From: Phoronis australis
Lineage: Eukaryota > Phoronida > Phoronidae
Length of the DNA stretch: 64,000 nt
NCBI GenBank assembly: GCA_002633005.1
Contig: NMRA01000201.1
Coordinates: 187,910-251,909 of the forward strand
Direction: 5' to 3'
Below are positions 1 to 13,300 of the stretch, in pieces. Within the stretch, counting starts at the first letter, position 1. The number at the start of each line of letters is the position of its first letter. Below the pieces are notes generated by a model, which made no database searches, was not told where the DNA came from, and saw nothing but the letters and a program-made list of their open reading frames with translations. The position numbers and the translations under genes were made by a program.

Positions 1-3000
1 GATATGTGTTTGAAGTTGACGTTTAGTCAACATTGTTTGTGTATTTTGTGGAAAAAATTTACTAAATCAACTCTGCCTCTTAGTCGAAGGAATATTTCGT
101 TTTTAAGACATTTTCTTGGTACAATTAGTTCAGATTAGAGTATTTTTTATTTTATCTGCTGGTTAAATTTCTTGAGTATAGTAAAATTTCATCTGTGTGG
201 GACATAAGATGGCTGACGAGTCAAATTTTATTTTCTCCTTTTTCATAAAAGATATTTAGCACCAAAATAACGCTTTACCATTTTCAACAATATTTCGAAA
301 AAAAAATGTGGTTATTCTCAATTATGGCAGAAGCACTTCAAAAATAAAGAAGGCAATTTTGACAATTATTTTCGTTTGAAATTGCCGAGATTTTACTGCA
401 ACTAACAGTTGAACAGGATGCAATGCGTCTACGCAAATGTCAGAACATAGTACACACCCAGCAAAACACAGTACACCGGTGGTTTCGCCCTCAGAGCAAA
501 TTGGCTAATGGAATTACCATGTTCAAATTAGTTAACTTCCAAACAAGCAAATTGAACCCATGTTATTGCCTGGAGAACATAAATCCTCTTGTTTGAAATT
601 CATTGGAGTTAGTTATTTGAAGAGTTTAGCCCCTGACAAGCCCCTCTCATTTCATTTCGGGTCATTTCGTGCATCAGCTTACATGGATAAAGTTTGAACA
701 ATCGATGCTAGACTGCTAGGTCCATACATCTCTTGGCTTTTTTCCAAGTTCTCTATCCAGAAAAGAGACTGATATTGTGGTGTGGTGCTATTTCTGAATT
801 TATGTTGGGTTGTGATGGAATTGCGAGAAAAGTAGACTTGTTATTTTGTCAAATTTTCCAACAAAACCAATATTTAGAGTTTCATTGCATTGCTAACATA
901 CTCTGTACAAATACAGCAGTCCCTAATGAAATTTTTGTGAAAAGTTGAGCATGGGCAATAAATGTACCTGTTGTAAACTGTTGAAAAGAGGAAAACGGCA
1001 GTTTTACTGTATTTCTTTTAACCAAGATTACTAATTTTTAGCGTTGACCAGATGGTTTTGAGAATGGTTATTTACACCTTGAAGAAAAATGCCTCAATTT
1101 AAGTTAAGATTATATGTGATGGTTCAACTGGTACCAGGGCTGTTTGTTTTTTAAATTAAAGAATACAGGTTTTACGTCAATGCGGTATTAAATTGTTAAG
1201 GCAGTGCTAAAATCTCTCCTTTCCATCAGGTTTTCATTTTACTGTAGTGCCAACACCAGAGTTTCTATGTCTATGACGTCATTTAAGTCAATTTTTGAAG
1301 TCGTTGGCTGATGTGCTTGGCCAAGCCAATCTGGTATAAAACTTCTTGAATTTCCGCTTCTGCTTCTTAACTGTCTGCTCATGATGTCGTCATGGTGAAA
1401 TTAAGTGAATTCTGGGAGGAATCAAGTTTGACATTTCACTCCTCACCACCATGTTAGGCAGCAATAGACAGGGTTTTATTTTTAGAACATCTTGCGGCTT
1501 TTCACTCAACATACATAATTGAGAGTTGTGAAATCTTAAAGTCCTACCATTGCTAAACTATCATCACCTTTTTTAACAATCCCTTACATTACTTAAAACA
1601 TGGTCTTCTTTTAAACTTCACCTTAAGCAAAAAAATGTTTGTTTAATTCCCATTTATGAGACCCCTTGGTTGTACACTCCAGTTAAACTGTTGACCTCGA
1701 TGTTCATTATAGGTTGTCAGTCTGCAAGTGGGATTTCCTGTTTTCTTTTTTTTAATTGTGTAGATTCTGGTGGTACTTTTTTTGAGGATGATTGATGAGA
1801 AGTGGTTGATGCCTTTCCAGCATGTTGATTCTACTACTGAAACAATTTCTTCTGGAATATTCTGAGGCTGAAAACGCCTCACTTCTAACTAGTCCTCTAC
1901 AATTAAAGTCAAATCCAGTTACCGATCCTCGTTAATGAAGTGGCCGATGATGGGCTGACTTTGGGGGACTGCACCGCAATAGTTCAGAAGTGGCTAAGCA
2001 GGGGATAATGTCTTGAGGACAGAACACCAGCCACTGAATCTGTGCATGACATAGTCCTGCTCAGAAGACCTCAGTAGGCAAGTGACTTCAGTTTGGGAGA
2101 TCAGGTGTCAAACTTCTTTGCAGAAATACCAAATGAAAAATAATACTTAGTTGTTAGTTAGTGGTATGTGTGGTATATATCTGTAACCAAGACCAATTGT
2201 TTGTTAGCAGTTTGCTAAGCCTTTGAAAAATAACAATGACAACCATAGCAAGTATTTTGGTACAAGTTAGATTTTGCTGCTTTAGTTATCAAGTCTGCCA
2301 TACTCTATAACTACTCCCCACTATCGGGGGGGGGGGGGGGGNATGTCATTGCCACACATGTCATTAGCTCAAAGCCTTGTGATTTGTAATGTTCGTAATA
2401 ACTATTCGATTTATCAGCTGCTCAAACTAAAGTGCAATTAATAGGTGTGTGAGATGGTTACATGGCAGCGTTTTATGATTTTCCAGCCTTCGTGCACGAG
2501 GCAATTTCCTGAGTCGCAACCTTGCTATGGTTTGTGTAAAATCGGGCGTGTAATTGAGTCTAACGCTTCATCAAGCTATGTTTGAGTTCTTCCTGTTCTG
2601 TTAGAGAGCACCTGGAACTGTCTCAGCTGATCCAATTAGCCTCTCGTCTTTTTCACATCTCTTAGTTGAATACTAGAATCCTTAGCTTGGAAAGGACCAG
2701 TAGAATTAGGCCCTACCATCCTGTGAATAGAGATTCAAATTTTCTGCTGACTTATTCATGCTGTCGGGTATTAAAGAGTATCGTTTCTCGTAAAAAGCTC
2801 ACAAGTACGCGCAGTACAAAGCGACGTTTTGCAAACTTAGCAAAGAATTAGCTTACCGTTCCGGTTACAATGCAAATATTATGTTTAATTAATTAACTTT
2901 GTGTGCTGGCATTCCTGGACTATGCCAATTTGCCTTTCTAACTTATCACCGCCAGTACTACATTCAGCTCTCAACCAATATTGGCTGACCAGATAATCAA

Positions 3001-6000
3001 TTGCTATTCGATTGTTTGCTCAGCTAAAAAACTCCAGTATGGTGAATGGCCTGAGATCCAGTCAATATATAGCGCTCTTGCTTCGGGCCTTGGCCACTAT
3101 TACTTCTAGTCAATTTCATACATTGTCTTCGGCGCGATGTTTGTTTTCTTGATTGATCAAGTCGAGGTTGGCAGCTCCTAACGTTGCGATTACGTATGAA
3201 ATATTGAAAACCAATGTCGAAGGAATCCATATATTCTGTCATTTACAAACCTTAAACTGCTTTGTGTGGTTGTAGAGAATTCACAGTCTTCCTGTCCTTA
3301 CATCCCCACCTCCGCTCTCTACACTGGTCCCCTCCCCTGGAATTGAGACAAAACGTTGTGTTACCATACAAGAAATGAATTGGCATTATACTGTTAACAT
3401 TTCTTTTTTAATGGCCTGGCCTATTGAATCAAAGGGTAAATTCTTGTTCAATGTAAAACTGACAACTTTTGTTCCCCAAGAGTGGTTCGTTAGTGCACTG
3501 AACAAAAGACGGGTTCATTTCATTGACATTTACCCTAATTACACAATGTCTCCTTCCCTGTCTGCCTTTCGTCAACCTTCATCCATTATGTATGCTGATC
3601 TGCTTCTGTCGGGTCTTTATCTTAGAAATTGAATTTTTGGTGAACCTTCAATGTCCTTTGTACAGTAATTGTGAACTGTTTGATCAACGTGTGATTATGT
3701 CGAGACACCATCGCAGTCTTTCATTCGTTAAGCATTTTAGGCTATAAATATTTCCTTCCAATAACTTGCACTTTTCTTATGTTTCAATCATTTTGTCCAT
3801 CATTGGTGAGTAATTGTTATTCAAGTTGACAGTCAAAGGTGCCTCAAACCAGCAACCAATTCTTCATTTTGTATTTGTAATTGTCCTTTGTTTTAACTCA
3901 CAGAAGCGACAATAATTTCCTATAATTTACACTTGCTTGGCAGGCTGCTCTTGTTTTTTCAGACAAATCAATAAAAGTTAGTACCATTGTGTAATATTGT
4001 TTCAATCATTTATCGTTCTGTGAAGTGAAGAGCAGAGATTTTAAACGTGGTAAAGAACTTTCAAACATAAGTCAAGACTTTTAAAAATGGCTTGCAAACA
4101 TGCTAATACACTTGATTATGGTTTGGAGCTTTGCAAAAGTGAATAGAGAATTCTGAACCTGGCCTCGTGGTGAATACCCTTAACGTCGCAGTGTTTGACG
4201 CCATGTTGCATTTGGCGGCTTGACGGAAATCCCAGGCTGCCAAACAAAATCTGAATCGCTTAAACTGACATCAAGTCATCAACTAAAGAAAGGTGTATTC
4301 TGTTCTCACAAAATTGTAGTTTTTTAGTTTCTCCCTGTAAACAATGTGCACCATTCAATTTCTAACACAATTCCTCTTGCCTATAAAGAATGCAGATGAT
4401 AGCATACACTGAATGCACGTGTTTCATAGTTGCACCATGGCCCGATTTTTTTTTCCAAACAGTTCCTACTTCGTTATCTACTTTGTGTTTGATCTGTCCC
4501 GCAAATGCAATGATTTCACAAAAGGTATTGAGTCTAGGAAAACTGTTAATAATTTAAAGTTTGGAAATCTCCACAAATTTTGAAACTAATTCTAGGGAAA
4601 TATTATTTGACTTTGATGATAATTGCTGTGGCGACTTGGTAATTTCAACCAGGTCGCCAAATACAATCTGAACTCGCATAACTTGGGAGGGGACCCTAGG
4701 AAAATGCCCAGATTTGAATATCACAGCTGGGGGATGGCTGATCGGATTCAAATGAAGTCTTTGGATACTGTGTTTTATATACACTGTTTGCCAAAACCCT
4801 GTTTGGAACTTCTTAAACATGTTCTACTCTTGCACGAGGGGCCGTTAAAATTGGAACTTTAAAGATTTTTATGTAAAACAAAACCTTAATTGGGAATACT
4901 CTGGCAGCTTTTTTGATATTTCATCTTGAGCAAATTAGAGATATAAATGGTCATGTTATTTATATCTATGTTTAGCAGTAAAAGTATGTTTTTAAATTTT
5001 ACGAGAAAAACATTGTCATGTGACTCAATCACAGTTAGTGTCAGATTGTCGTAGTCAAAGATTTTTTTTCAGGCCGTTTACTTTCAGAAAATATTGAATT
5101 GTACATAGTGGATATTTGACTATGGTACTTCTTCACATATTTAACTCACAATATGGCGGAAGGTGAACTGTTTCCTTGAAATTTTGAATGAAAATATACA
5201 TTCCGAAAATTTTAGCCTGTTACTAACTCGATCCCAACTGAGTTGTTATAAAACAACATTTGGTAAAATTCCCAGGACTTTAGCACAAATGAGTTGTCCA
5301 TTAGTGTTGCTTGATGGGCTGTGTTGTCAGTGAATGTCTGGGTGTCTTTGTTGGCATCCCATTCCATTCCGTGGCATTTCTTTGTGAAGAAGGCACCCTG
5401 CAAAGGCTGTAAACTTGAGATTGTTTTTTAATGTGCGCTCTTAGTGTTGATTTGACAGTTAAGTCCAGTTCTATATCTTCTGAACTCTAAATATTAGAGT
5501 GTGCAAAATTGTAGAGTCGTTGCTGTAACTTTGCAGTTTACAGTGGCGCTCCTTTAGCGTCGGTCCTGTAGCACTGGAGTTGAGTTAATATGATAGTGTC
5601 CAAAGTATCCTTGTCTTTGCTTGGACAGCTGTTCGTTTTTTCTTGTTCTTACATTTTTGTTGCCGTAAGGTCAATTTTATAAGCCCTGTCTGACTGTGAA
5701 AGTCATCTTCGAAAAATTGGAGTGTGTGCATGAAAGTCGTAATTGAAAAATTGGAGTAAATACACTGGTGCTCAGACAGGATTTTTTTAGCTAAAAAGTT
5801 TTACACGTACCTGTACATTAAAAAAATATATCAAAGTGAGCAGATGGAGACATACATCTTGGGGCTCAATTTCTGATGGTATATGTCTTGAAAAAAGAAC
5901 TGCTTGCTTACGAAAGTGATCAGTTCCCTGTTGTGTGCTGTTGTTTCATATTATCAAGCTATAATTGCCATTGGACAAAACCAGCCTTCTTTCCATAGAG

Positions 6001-7345
6001 GCGAAAAATTCTCGAAAACTAGATCACGCAAGACTTTCCAAGATATTACTATGCATTGCAAGCAATGTACGTGATCTCACTAATTTTTCGTGCTCAGTTA
6101 TTGAGTTTACAGAACTCTCCTTGGTTTTGAAAGCATTTTGTGCAGCTCGGTTATGAGAAGTGGACTCAAATGGGGGTACTCCTATTTACTGCATCCGGGG
6201 GTGTTCCCGAATTCAGAGAGTGGCAAGGTCACTTTTTGCTTAGGTACATTACTTCACAGGAAACTTTCTACAGTTCCCTTACTCACCCACATTGCTGCGG
6301 GCGTGGATCAAGGGGGTCAATCTTTTAATGCACTTTTTGCTCTGCGAAAGAGAATTGGTGAATTCTGGATATGACAGTTGGCAAATACTCTCGAGTCTTC
6401 AGCAGTGGAGCACTGAGACTTGGGTCAGTCCCAGGCACGTATACCGTTGTTGGAGACTTGCCCCTATGATCAAATACCATTGTCTGGTGGCTGGCTGTCA
6501 CACCCTACATTAGTATGCATGGTCAGTGCTAACTCTGTGTCGGTGCATTAGAAATTTTCTAGCTGAGCCACAATCGATAATTCGAAATTCAAACCTTGAA
6601 TTTCTTTAATGAGTGCCAGAGGTGATTATTCGAAAATCAATGACTGACCATTCCACTCAAAAACACTGGGGTTGAACAGAGATAGAAACTATAGCCTGCC
6701 ACATGTTCTTGTCATGTTGCGTGAGCACAGTAGAATTAAATACAAACGAATCGAAATACGAACTAATCAAATGTTTTTGAGAAAGACATTATCACCTATG
6801 TTAATGTGTGGTCGTATGAATGTTGTGATGAGTTTAATCGACTCATGATGCTGACATTGTAAGTCTGGATTTGTAAATGAAAGTACGGTTGAGTTCATGC
6901 CTGGTCAAATGTAGTACATATTATATTTGTCTTCCTATATTTGGACTTGAGACTAACTTTATAAAGCCTAACCTGTAATAGTTAACCAGCACCAAACTGG
7001 TTCTCAAAATCTGGGGCCTCTCTAAGTGACAAGTTAAGATGTTGCTGCAGAGTTCTCTCAGTTTTGTTTGCATTGTCATTTCACGATGGTTTGTTTTAAA
7101 GTTGTTGTCAATGTAATTCTGCCTTCGTCCAGGTATATTTGTTAAAGTTGTCATTTTTGTGTTTTTTTTAAAGACTGAGAGGTTGAAAACAACAGGAGCT
7201 TCAGTAGGTGTTTTGTCATTTACACTGTACAGTGGAAGTTAATGAAAGACCAAACTAGAATTTCACTTGTCCGCCATATTGTGTGCTAAATATAGGTGAA
7301 GAATTTTGTGACTGTTTAATTAAACACGTGTTTCATTGATTGTAG
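1..7345 (+). other. Musashi gene, upstream intron (no coding exon recognised)
   Basis: This stretch precedes the first recognisable Musashi exon and ends in its splice acceptor (TTGATTGTAG). I looked for the first half of RRM2 and for RRM1 and found neither, so the preceding exons are probably upstream of the window. It is AT-rich noncoding sequence with only short chance ORFs. A G-homopolymer ending in an N lies at 2329-2342. One copy of a dispersed short repeat, in reverse orientation, lies around 5110-5175. Confidence 0.6.
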
Positions 7346-7394
7346 GTCGAGGGCGGGCAACTCATGTACGACAAAGTCACAACAAGACACAGGG
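7346..7394 (+). CDS. MSI: Musashi exon: middle of RRM2
   Basis: A 49-nt exon between acceptor ATTGTAG and donor GTAAGTTG. It encodes [16 protein letters not shown] plus the first base of a Gly codon, matching the Musashi RRM2 segment before RNP1. It starts in phase 0 and ends in phase 1, which fits the next exon exactly: G plus GA gives Gly, completing RGFGFVEF. It is too short to show up as an open frame on its own. Confidence 0.88.
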
Positions 7395-10300
7395 GTAAGT
7401 TGTGTGGAACATTAACTCAGAATACCTTAGCCTGGTGAGAGCGCAGGACCGTCTTTCATTTAACCCAATTTCTAATTCTGTAATTGCTTTCATTCATTCA
7501 TTCATTCATTCATTCATTCTGCCACAGGAGAACCAAGGCAATCTGACAGCATGTTGGTCGTGTAGCATTTTTCTTCAAATCACAGAAACTCTTCATTGAA
7601 TTGAGAGGAGCATAGGCATTTTAAAAGCGAACATATCGCGAGTGAACCTCAAACTTGCATCAGCCTTGTCTAGTGGTGTTGTTGGAACATCTTATCCCTC
7701 TGCTTGAGGAATGCAGGCTCCAGCTGTTTATTTGTAGGCTGGGAAGTCCAGCTTGCTTTAACTTTTATCAAAAACATGTGTTCCAAGAATAGTAGAGACA
7801 TATAGTTATTAATTGAATGGCATTCTGCAGGCATGCTCAGTGTTCCGTGTAAAAATAGCCCAAAATAATCCCAGTGTTTTTCGGCTAATTTTACTGTGGG
7901 AATTTTTGCATTGGGACACAAGTTTTCTGGGATTCTGAGTTCCACTAAATTGCACAGGAATAATGCCATGAGTTGACAGATTGCACTGCACCAAAGGCAA
8001 TGCTTTAATCATGCTCTGATGGACTGTGGCATTTTCAAGGCCTGATGGGATTTTCGATGGCATACAACAGATAAGTGGAAATAATGCCTGAAAAGGATTC
8101 CTGCAATTCCAAAGGACAAACTTTTGTGATGGCTCTAAAAACAGTATGCCAGCACTGTTTTTTTTTTTTTTTGGCCATTCCAGGGATGGGGATTTGTGAT
8201 GTGGGGACAGGTGTCTGGGTATGTGCCACTTTTGTATCTTGGTCAAGCTGGGTGTGGCCAAGCGTCAGTCAAGCAGGATTTTATTTATTTATTCTGGGGA
8301 ATCAACTGGTAATTGTTTGTTTGAAAAGTGTTGAAGGATACACTTGAATGGATTTTGACAAATATGGCAATAAGTTCTGCAAACACCCGCTAGTCAGATT
8401 GAGTCAACACATTTAAACAGTGTGCATGGGGTCATTTATGAAGTGGGGATGTGGTGGTTTATTACAAAGTGGAATATAGCTGTTGTATCCTGTGTCATAT
8501 TTCGGGACAGTCGTCCTTCCTATACGTTTTTAGATCGGAAAACCTGTCTTTTGAGTTCAGAAAACCAGCCAGAGGTATTGTGTTAGTGCCCGTGCTGAAG
8601 GATTTCCAACAATTGCCAATAAATAGGAAGGTTAATAAAACCTTATGTTAAAGAATGTCCTAATTACTGAAACAAATACTAGACTTGCACTCAGCAGAAA
8701 ATTCTACTGTGATTGTAGTGCGAATTGCTGCTACAAAATCGTGGCCGATTATCTCCCTGGTTGCTACGGAAACCGAATGAAGTCCCTTGAAAGTGGCCAT
8801 TAGGACTTGATCAGTAGCACACGTCTTTAATTAAGCTGGGTATGCTTTGAGGAGATTTACAGGTTCAATGAGAGTGAGATGCTGTTTCGCCTTTTTGAAT
8901 CTGCTTCAGTATTCAGAAATGACTTTGGTTCATTGGATTTGATTGTACGAAATCTCTTTATATTGTTTTTGCTCCAAGTCTTCCTCTAGTTGGTAACCCT
9001 TCAGGGTGCCTTTTTTTGATCTGTTCCCCTGGAGGGGACAACTCAAAAAACACCAGCCACCTCTTAACACTATTGCAATGTTTTGGCTTCTGCTGCTTGA
9101 TTAAACTTAGCAGAATTCCATCTCCATTCGCCCAGCTCAGCTAAGCGTGAGAAACCGTATGGGGCCCCTGGCACAGTAGGGTACCAGCTTCCATCAGCCT
9201 GTTGGGAAGTAAATATTGTCCTAGAAGTCTTCAATGGTTGTTGCTATTGAACCATCAAGCTGCCTATAAGCTGCGTGTTTGTTCTAGAAACATGCCTAAC
9301 CAAGCCCATTGTCGTGGTATTCACTGGTGCACAACCGATGGTCTTGACCCTCACAAAATTGGGGTCAAGCGGGCTGAATGGGTCACGGGTCAAGTTTCCG
9401 TGTTACACAGCAAATTGATAAAGTCATGGTTGGCGTTTTGACAAAAGATGCTCAGAAACACTTTTATGCTGCCACAACTAACGCCTTTGGTTGCTAATTA
9501 GTTGTTTTGTTGAGTTAAATCATCGCAGTGTTGACTTGGTCCACATGGCAAGGGTCTATAATGCAATCCCACTGTTTGCAGTCAGGGAAATACGCAAATT
9601 TGACTCTGTCACTTGTAAGCTGACTCTTTCTTCTCCTGTTTTTTCAAGACAAACTACCTAAGCCTGAGTTGTCTGAAAGTAACTGCTGTGTACGACTTGT
9701 TCTCTGCGATTTTGTCATCCATTGTTGCATTCAGTCTTTCTGTAATGAGCGTATTCGTTGGGCGGTGCCAAATACATTATGACCGGTTTTAGATGAAAAC
9801 GTTTGTTTGCAGGGTTTGATTTAAAATCAGTTTTTCAGCACTGTGGTTGTCCTATGAGACGGCACAATCTCTGGAAGACTTGAAGTCTTAAGTCTGTCTA
9901 CCTATCCCCAGAGACATACATTCAACTGTGTGAAAGTGAAGTGAAAGTGAAAGATGTGATACTATAGACCTCTTCACACCAATTTTGTTCTTGTATGCCA
10001 GTCAACAAAATTTGGCGAAATGGCAAGGGATGGCTTGAAACGGGTAATTTGGGACAAAAAAGACTTCGTATGCAACACCATCCATGGGAGTCTTCGCCAT
10101 ATAGCAATGAATGTTTGCATTGTTTTTTTCGTTCCCACTCCGTGTAAGCCCATTCTGTCGTATTTTTGAGAATGTGTTCAAGGTGTAATATAGGCCTATG
10201 ACAAATGATGACATCTGCCACTGTGCCTTTCTACATGAACCCAGAAACTTAAAATAAATTTTTTCTGGAATTAATCCTGGCAAAGGTGATGAAGCTGAGA

Positions 10301-13300
10301 ATCCCGTCAAATTTATATCCCAGTGCAAAAAAAGTTACCTTTTAGAAACTTGCTGGAATAAATGGTGGAAATATTTCCAGCGATGCTCTCACGGGAACAT
10401 CACCGCGACAGCACCACATGCTGTGCACTGTCATTCCTCGTCATCCTGTTAGACTATGTTGTCTCTCCTGCACTCTGTTGCTGTAATTCATTGATCGTGG
10501 TGTGGGCATTGGGAAAAAGACTTTTTCTGAACTCTGAGGAGTTATTTCTCATTAACTCTTGTTGACTTTAGTCACTTGGCAGCTTTGTGTCTTCAACAAG
10601 GGGCTGTTGGACTGAATTGTTAGTCAAGTGAATGAGCTGTTTTTCACAACGTTGATTGTCTATTGGCTTTGTGGCAGCTCTTTTGGTAAACAAGGTACGT
10701 GTTGTTGTGTCATTCACAGGACTGTCTGGAGGCAGTCTTCGCCTTTCATTGGCGTTCCTGGACTCAGGTGTTGTGTCTGGGGTCTTGTGTCAAATTATTG
10801 AATAGAATCATTAGTTGAATAGAAATGCAAGTTGAATAGAACTGTATTGCAACCTGTTATGATAATCTGGAGATTGGAGGTTTTTGCATTGGACCCAGTA
10901 TGGCCTTACTACACCCCCCCCCNTGGCCAAATTAAAACTGTAGTAGACCCTCACAATGCACTACTTGATTTGACTCATCGCTGTAGTAAGAATCTATTAT
11001 GCTGTGGTGAGCTTGGCTCACCTACGTAGAATTTGAAAAACAATTCTTGAGTTTGGATGTTTGGCATAGTGTCAACATGGACTTTCTAACCTATCCATGA
11101 CTGTCATAATTCCTGACGACACTTGGATGCGCATCCCAGTCATTGTAGTAGCCTTGACCTTGGCTAACATGTTGACATATGATCCTCAGTCCTAAGACCA
11201 GATCCAGCTGAAAAGTAGTTTTCTTCATATTTGTGTTTCAAGGCAGGCTGGTTCATTATTGTTCAGTGTCAAACATGTGTTGAGATCTTGCCAGTTGGTC
11301 TGTTTGAACAACAAACTCATTAAAACAGTGCTTAAACTATTGGAAATCAATTGTCGAATACAAACATCCTGAATAAGTCGAATAAATCAGCTTGTGTTCT
11401 CGCTCCATTCTTGGCTATTCTTGGTAGAGAAGGAACATAGCGTTAAGAATGACTAGTATTTCGATGTTTGATGACTTATATGCCAACATTGGTAGCTTTC
11501 TGCATGCAACTCAACTTTCACTATTGCCGCATATCACCATTGCATATTCTCATACCAGTAGACAAACCTGCGGGGTGGCGGCACCGGTCACGGTCCCATG
11601 ATTTGTAGTAATATTTGCACAAAAGCACAATAGACGATTGGTGACTGTAACCAGCTGTTTGTGTTTCGGCATCGATCTTGCAGTGTCTTATTTGAACAAC
11701 ATCAGAGGTGTGTCTATAGTCATTGGATTTCAAAAAATGACCATGAATATTTCAGCGTGAACTAACAACAGCTGTGCGGGTGACGAAACGCATATTTGAC
11801 CATCGGGTGTCATTGGGAAATTATCTTCTTTAGATGAAAAGTACTCGTGGGTTAGTGGGCAAACATTCATAGCAAATTTTTGTGGATCATGCAATGGACA
11901 AATAAATCCAGAAAATGTCATGCTGCTGTCAAAAGTTTTGTCTTGTCTGTCCTTGGTTTCCAACCTGTCTATGAGAGGTTTCCAGTCACTGGCAACAAAG
12001 AGTCCATTCGAACTCATTGGCTCTCAGACAGATAAAGTGATTTACCAAACTTCTGTCCAACTTGGCTGAAGGCATATGTATTGTAATTGAGTGCTGAATG
12101 TCTGCTGTGGTGCCAAGTGGCCCTGGTAAAGCTGTTGCTTAGTAACCTCTTGACACTGGCTGACCTCAGAAGCTAGATAGAAGTTCACAGTGGCAGTCCA
12201 GTCCTAACTTCTGTTTTTAATGACCATCTGGGCTTTTTGGCACTTTCTTTGTTTATCTTGGCCATTCTGCTAGTTGTATTATTGAAGTAAGAAAGACCAG
12301 TAGTGGTTTTGGCACACCCACTCAAGGTTACAGGACACTGTTGAAATTTCTTTGAACGGGACTTACACGGTAATCCTTCACTTATTTCGCACACAATTAG
12401 TAGTCAAAATTGTCATTTTTTAATTTTCAAAGGCTGAGTACTTTGCTGCAAATAATAGAAAATTACTAAATGTTGCTTGTTGACATCTATACAGTACTGA
12501 CCAAGCCAAATTAACTAAAGATGGCGGCTCTGGCACATTTTCACCCATTTTCAATCGTTCTGCTGTCGCATTTTCAACGTGAAGAGCAAAAGTTCTGCGA
12601 TAACGTTTTTCTCAGACTTACCGTTTTCGAGTTATTTGACTTTGAATTTAAAAAAAAACATAAAATTACAATTTTTTCGAAAAATTTATGGAATGTTGCG
12701 AAACTATCAATTTAGATAGAATTTGGAACAGGCTTTCAGAACATTTTTTCCATTTTTCGCTACGACGTCTACTTTTTGAATTATTCGAGATTTTCTGATA
12801 GCGCTGTTCCGTTGTTGACAGCTCTTGCTGCACTGATGTTGGTTTAGCTTCTGTTGAACGAGACCATGAAGACATTGCTCATAGAGGCCGCATGTTTCGA
12901 CGTGCAGGGCTGAAAGTTGGTACAATTATTATAGCACACAAGCACTACAACTGCGCCGTAAATCTAACTTCCGGTCAAAGATGGCGGAAATATCGGCAAT
13001 GGTGCATGCATACCTCGATAACTGGCCGAAAACGTTTTCTCCTGTAGAGGGCGCATTGGCGAACCAATCATTTTCAAACTGGTCACGTGTTTGTTGCTTT
13101 TGATCAGCTTTTATAAAATTTTGTTAAACTGGAAGTCACTTTCAAGATGGCGGCCTGGCGCATTTTCATATTTATTTTCTTTATCTTTATTTTTGTTGTT
13201 GAATATGACAAAATAGAATTTCGATAGTCTGCCATATTGTGTGCTTAATAGGTGAACAATTGTCGTACCAATTTAATTATCAAGGTTCACACAATTTGGC

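Noticed and set aside
1915-2050. Protein-like stretch (LPILVNEVADDGLTLGDC)
   Set aside because: Short, with no splice sites in the right places and no recognised family. It does not match RRM sequence, so it is not the missing Musashi exon.
7809-8261. 150-codon open frame on the - strand
   Set aside because: Composition shows no domain, it overlaps another frame equally open, and it lies inside the Musashi intron beside a T run. A chance ORF is more likely.
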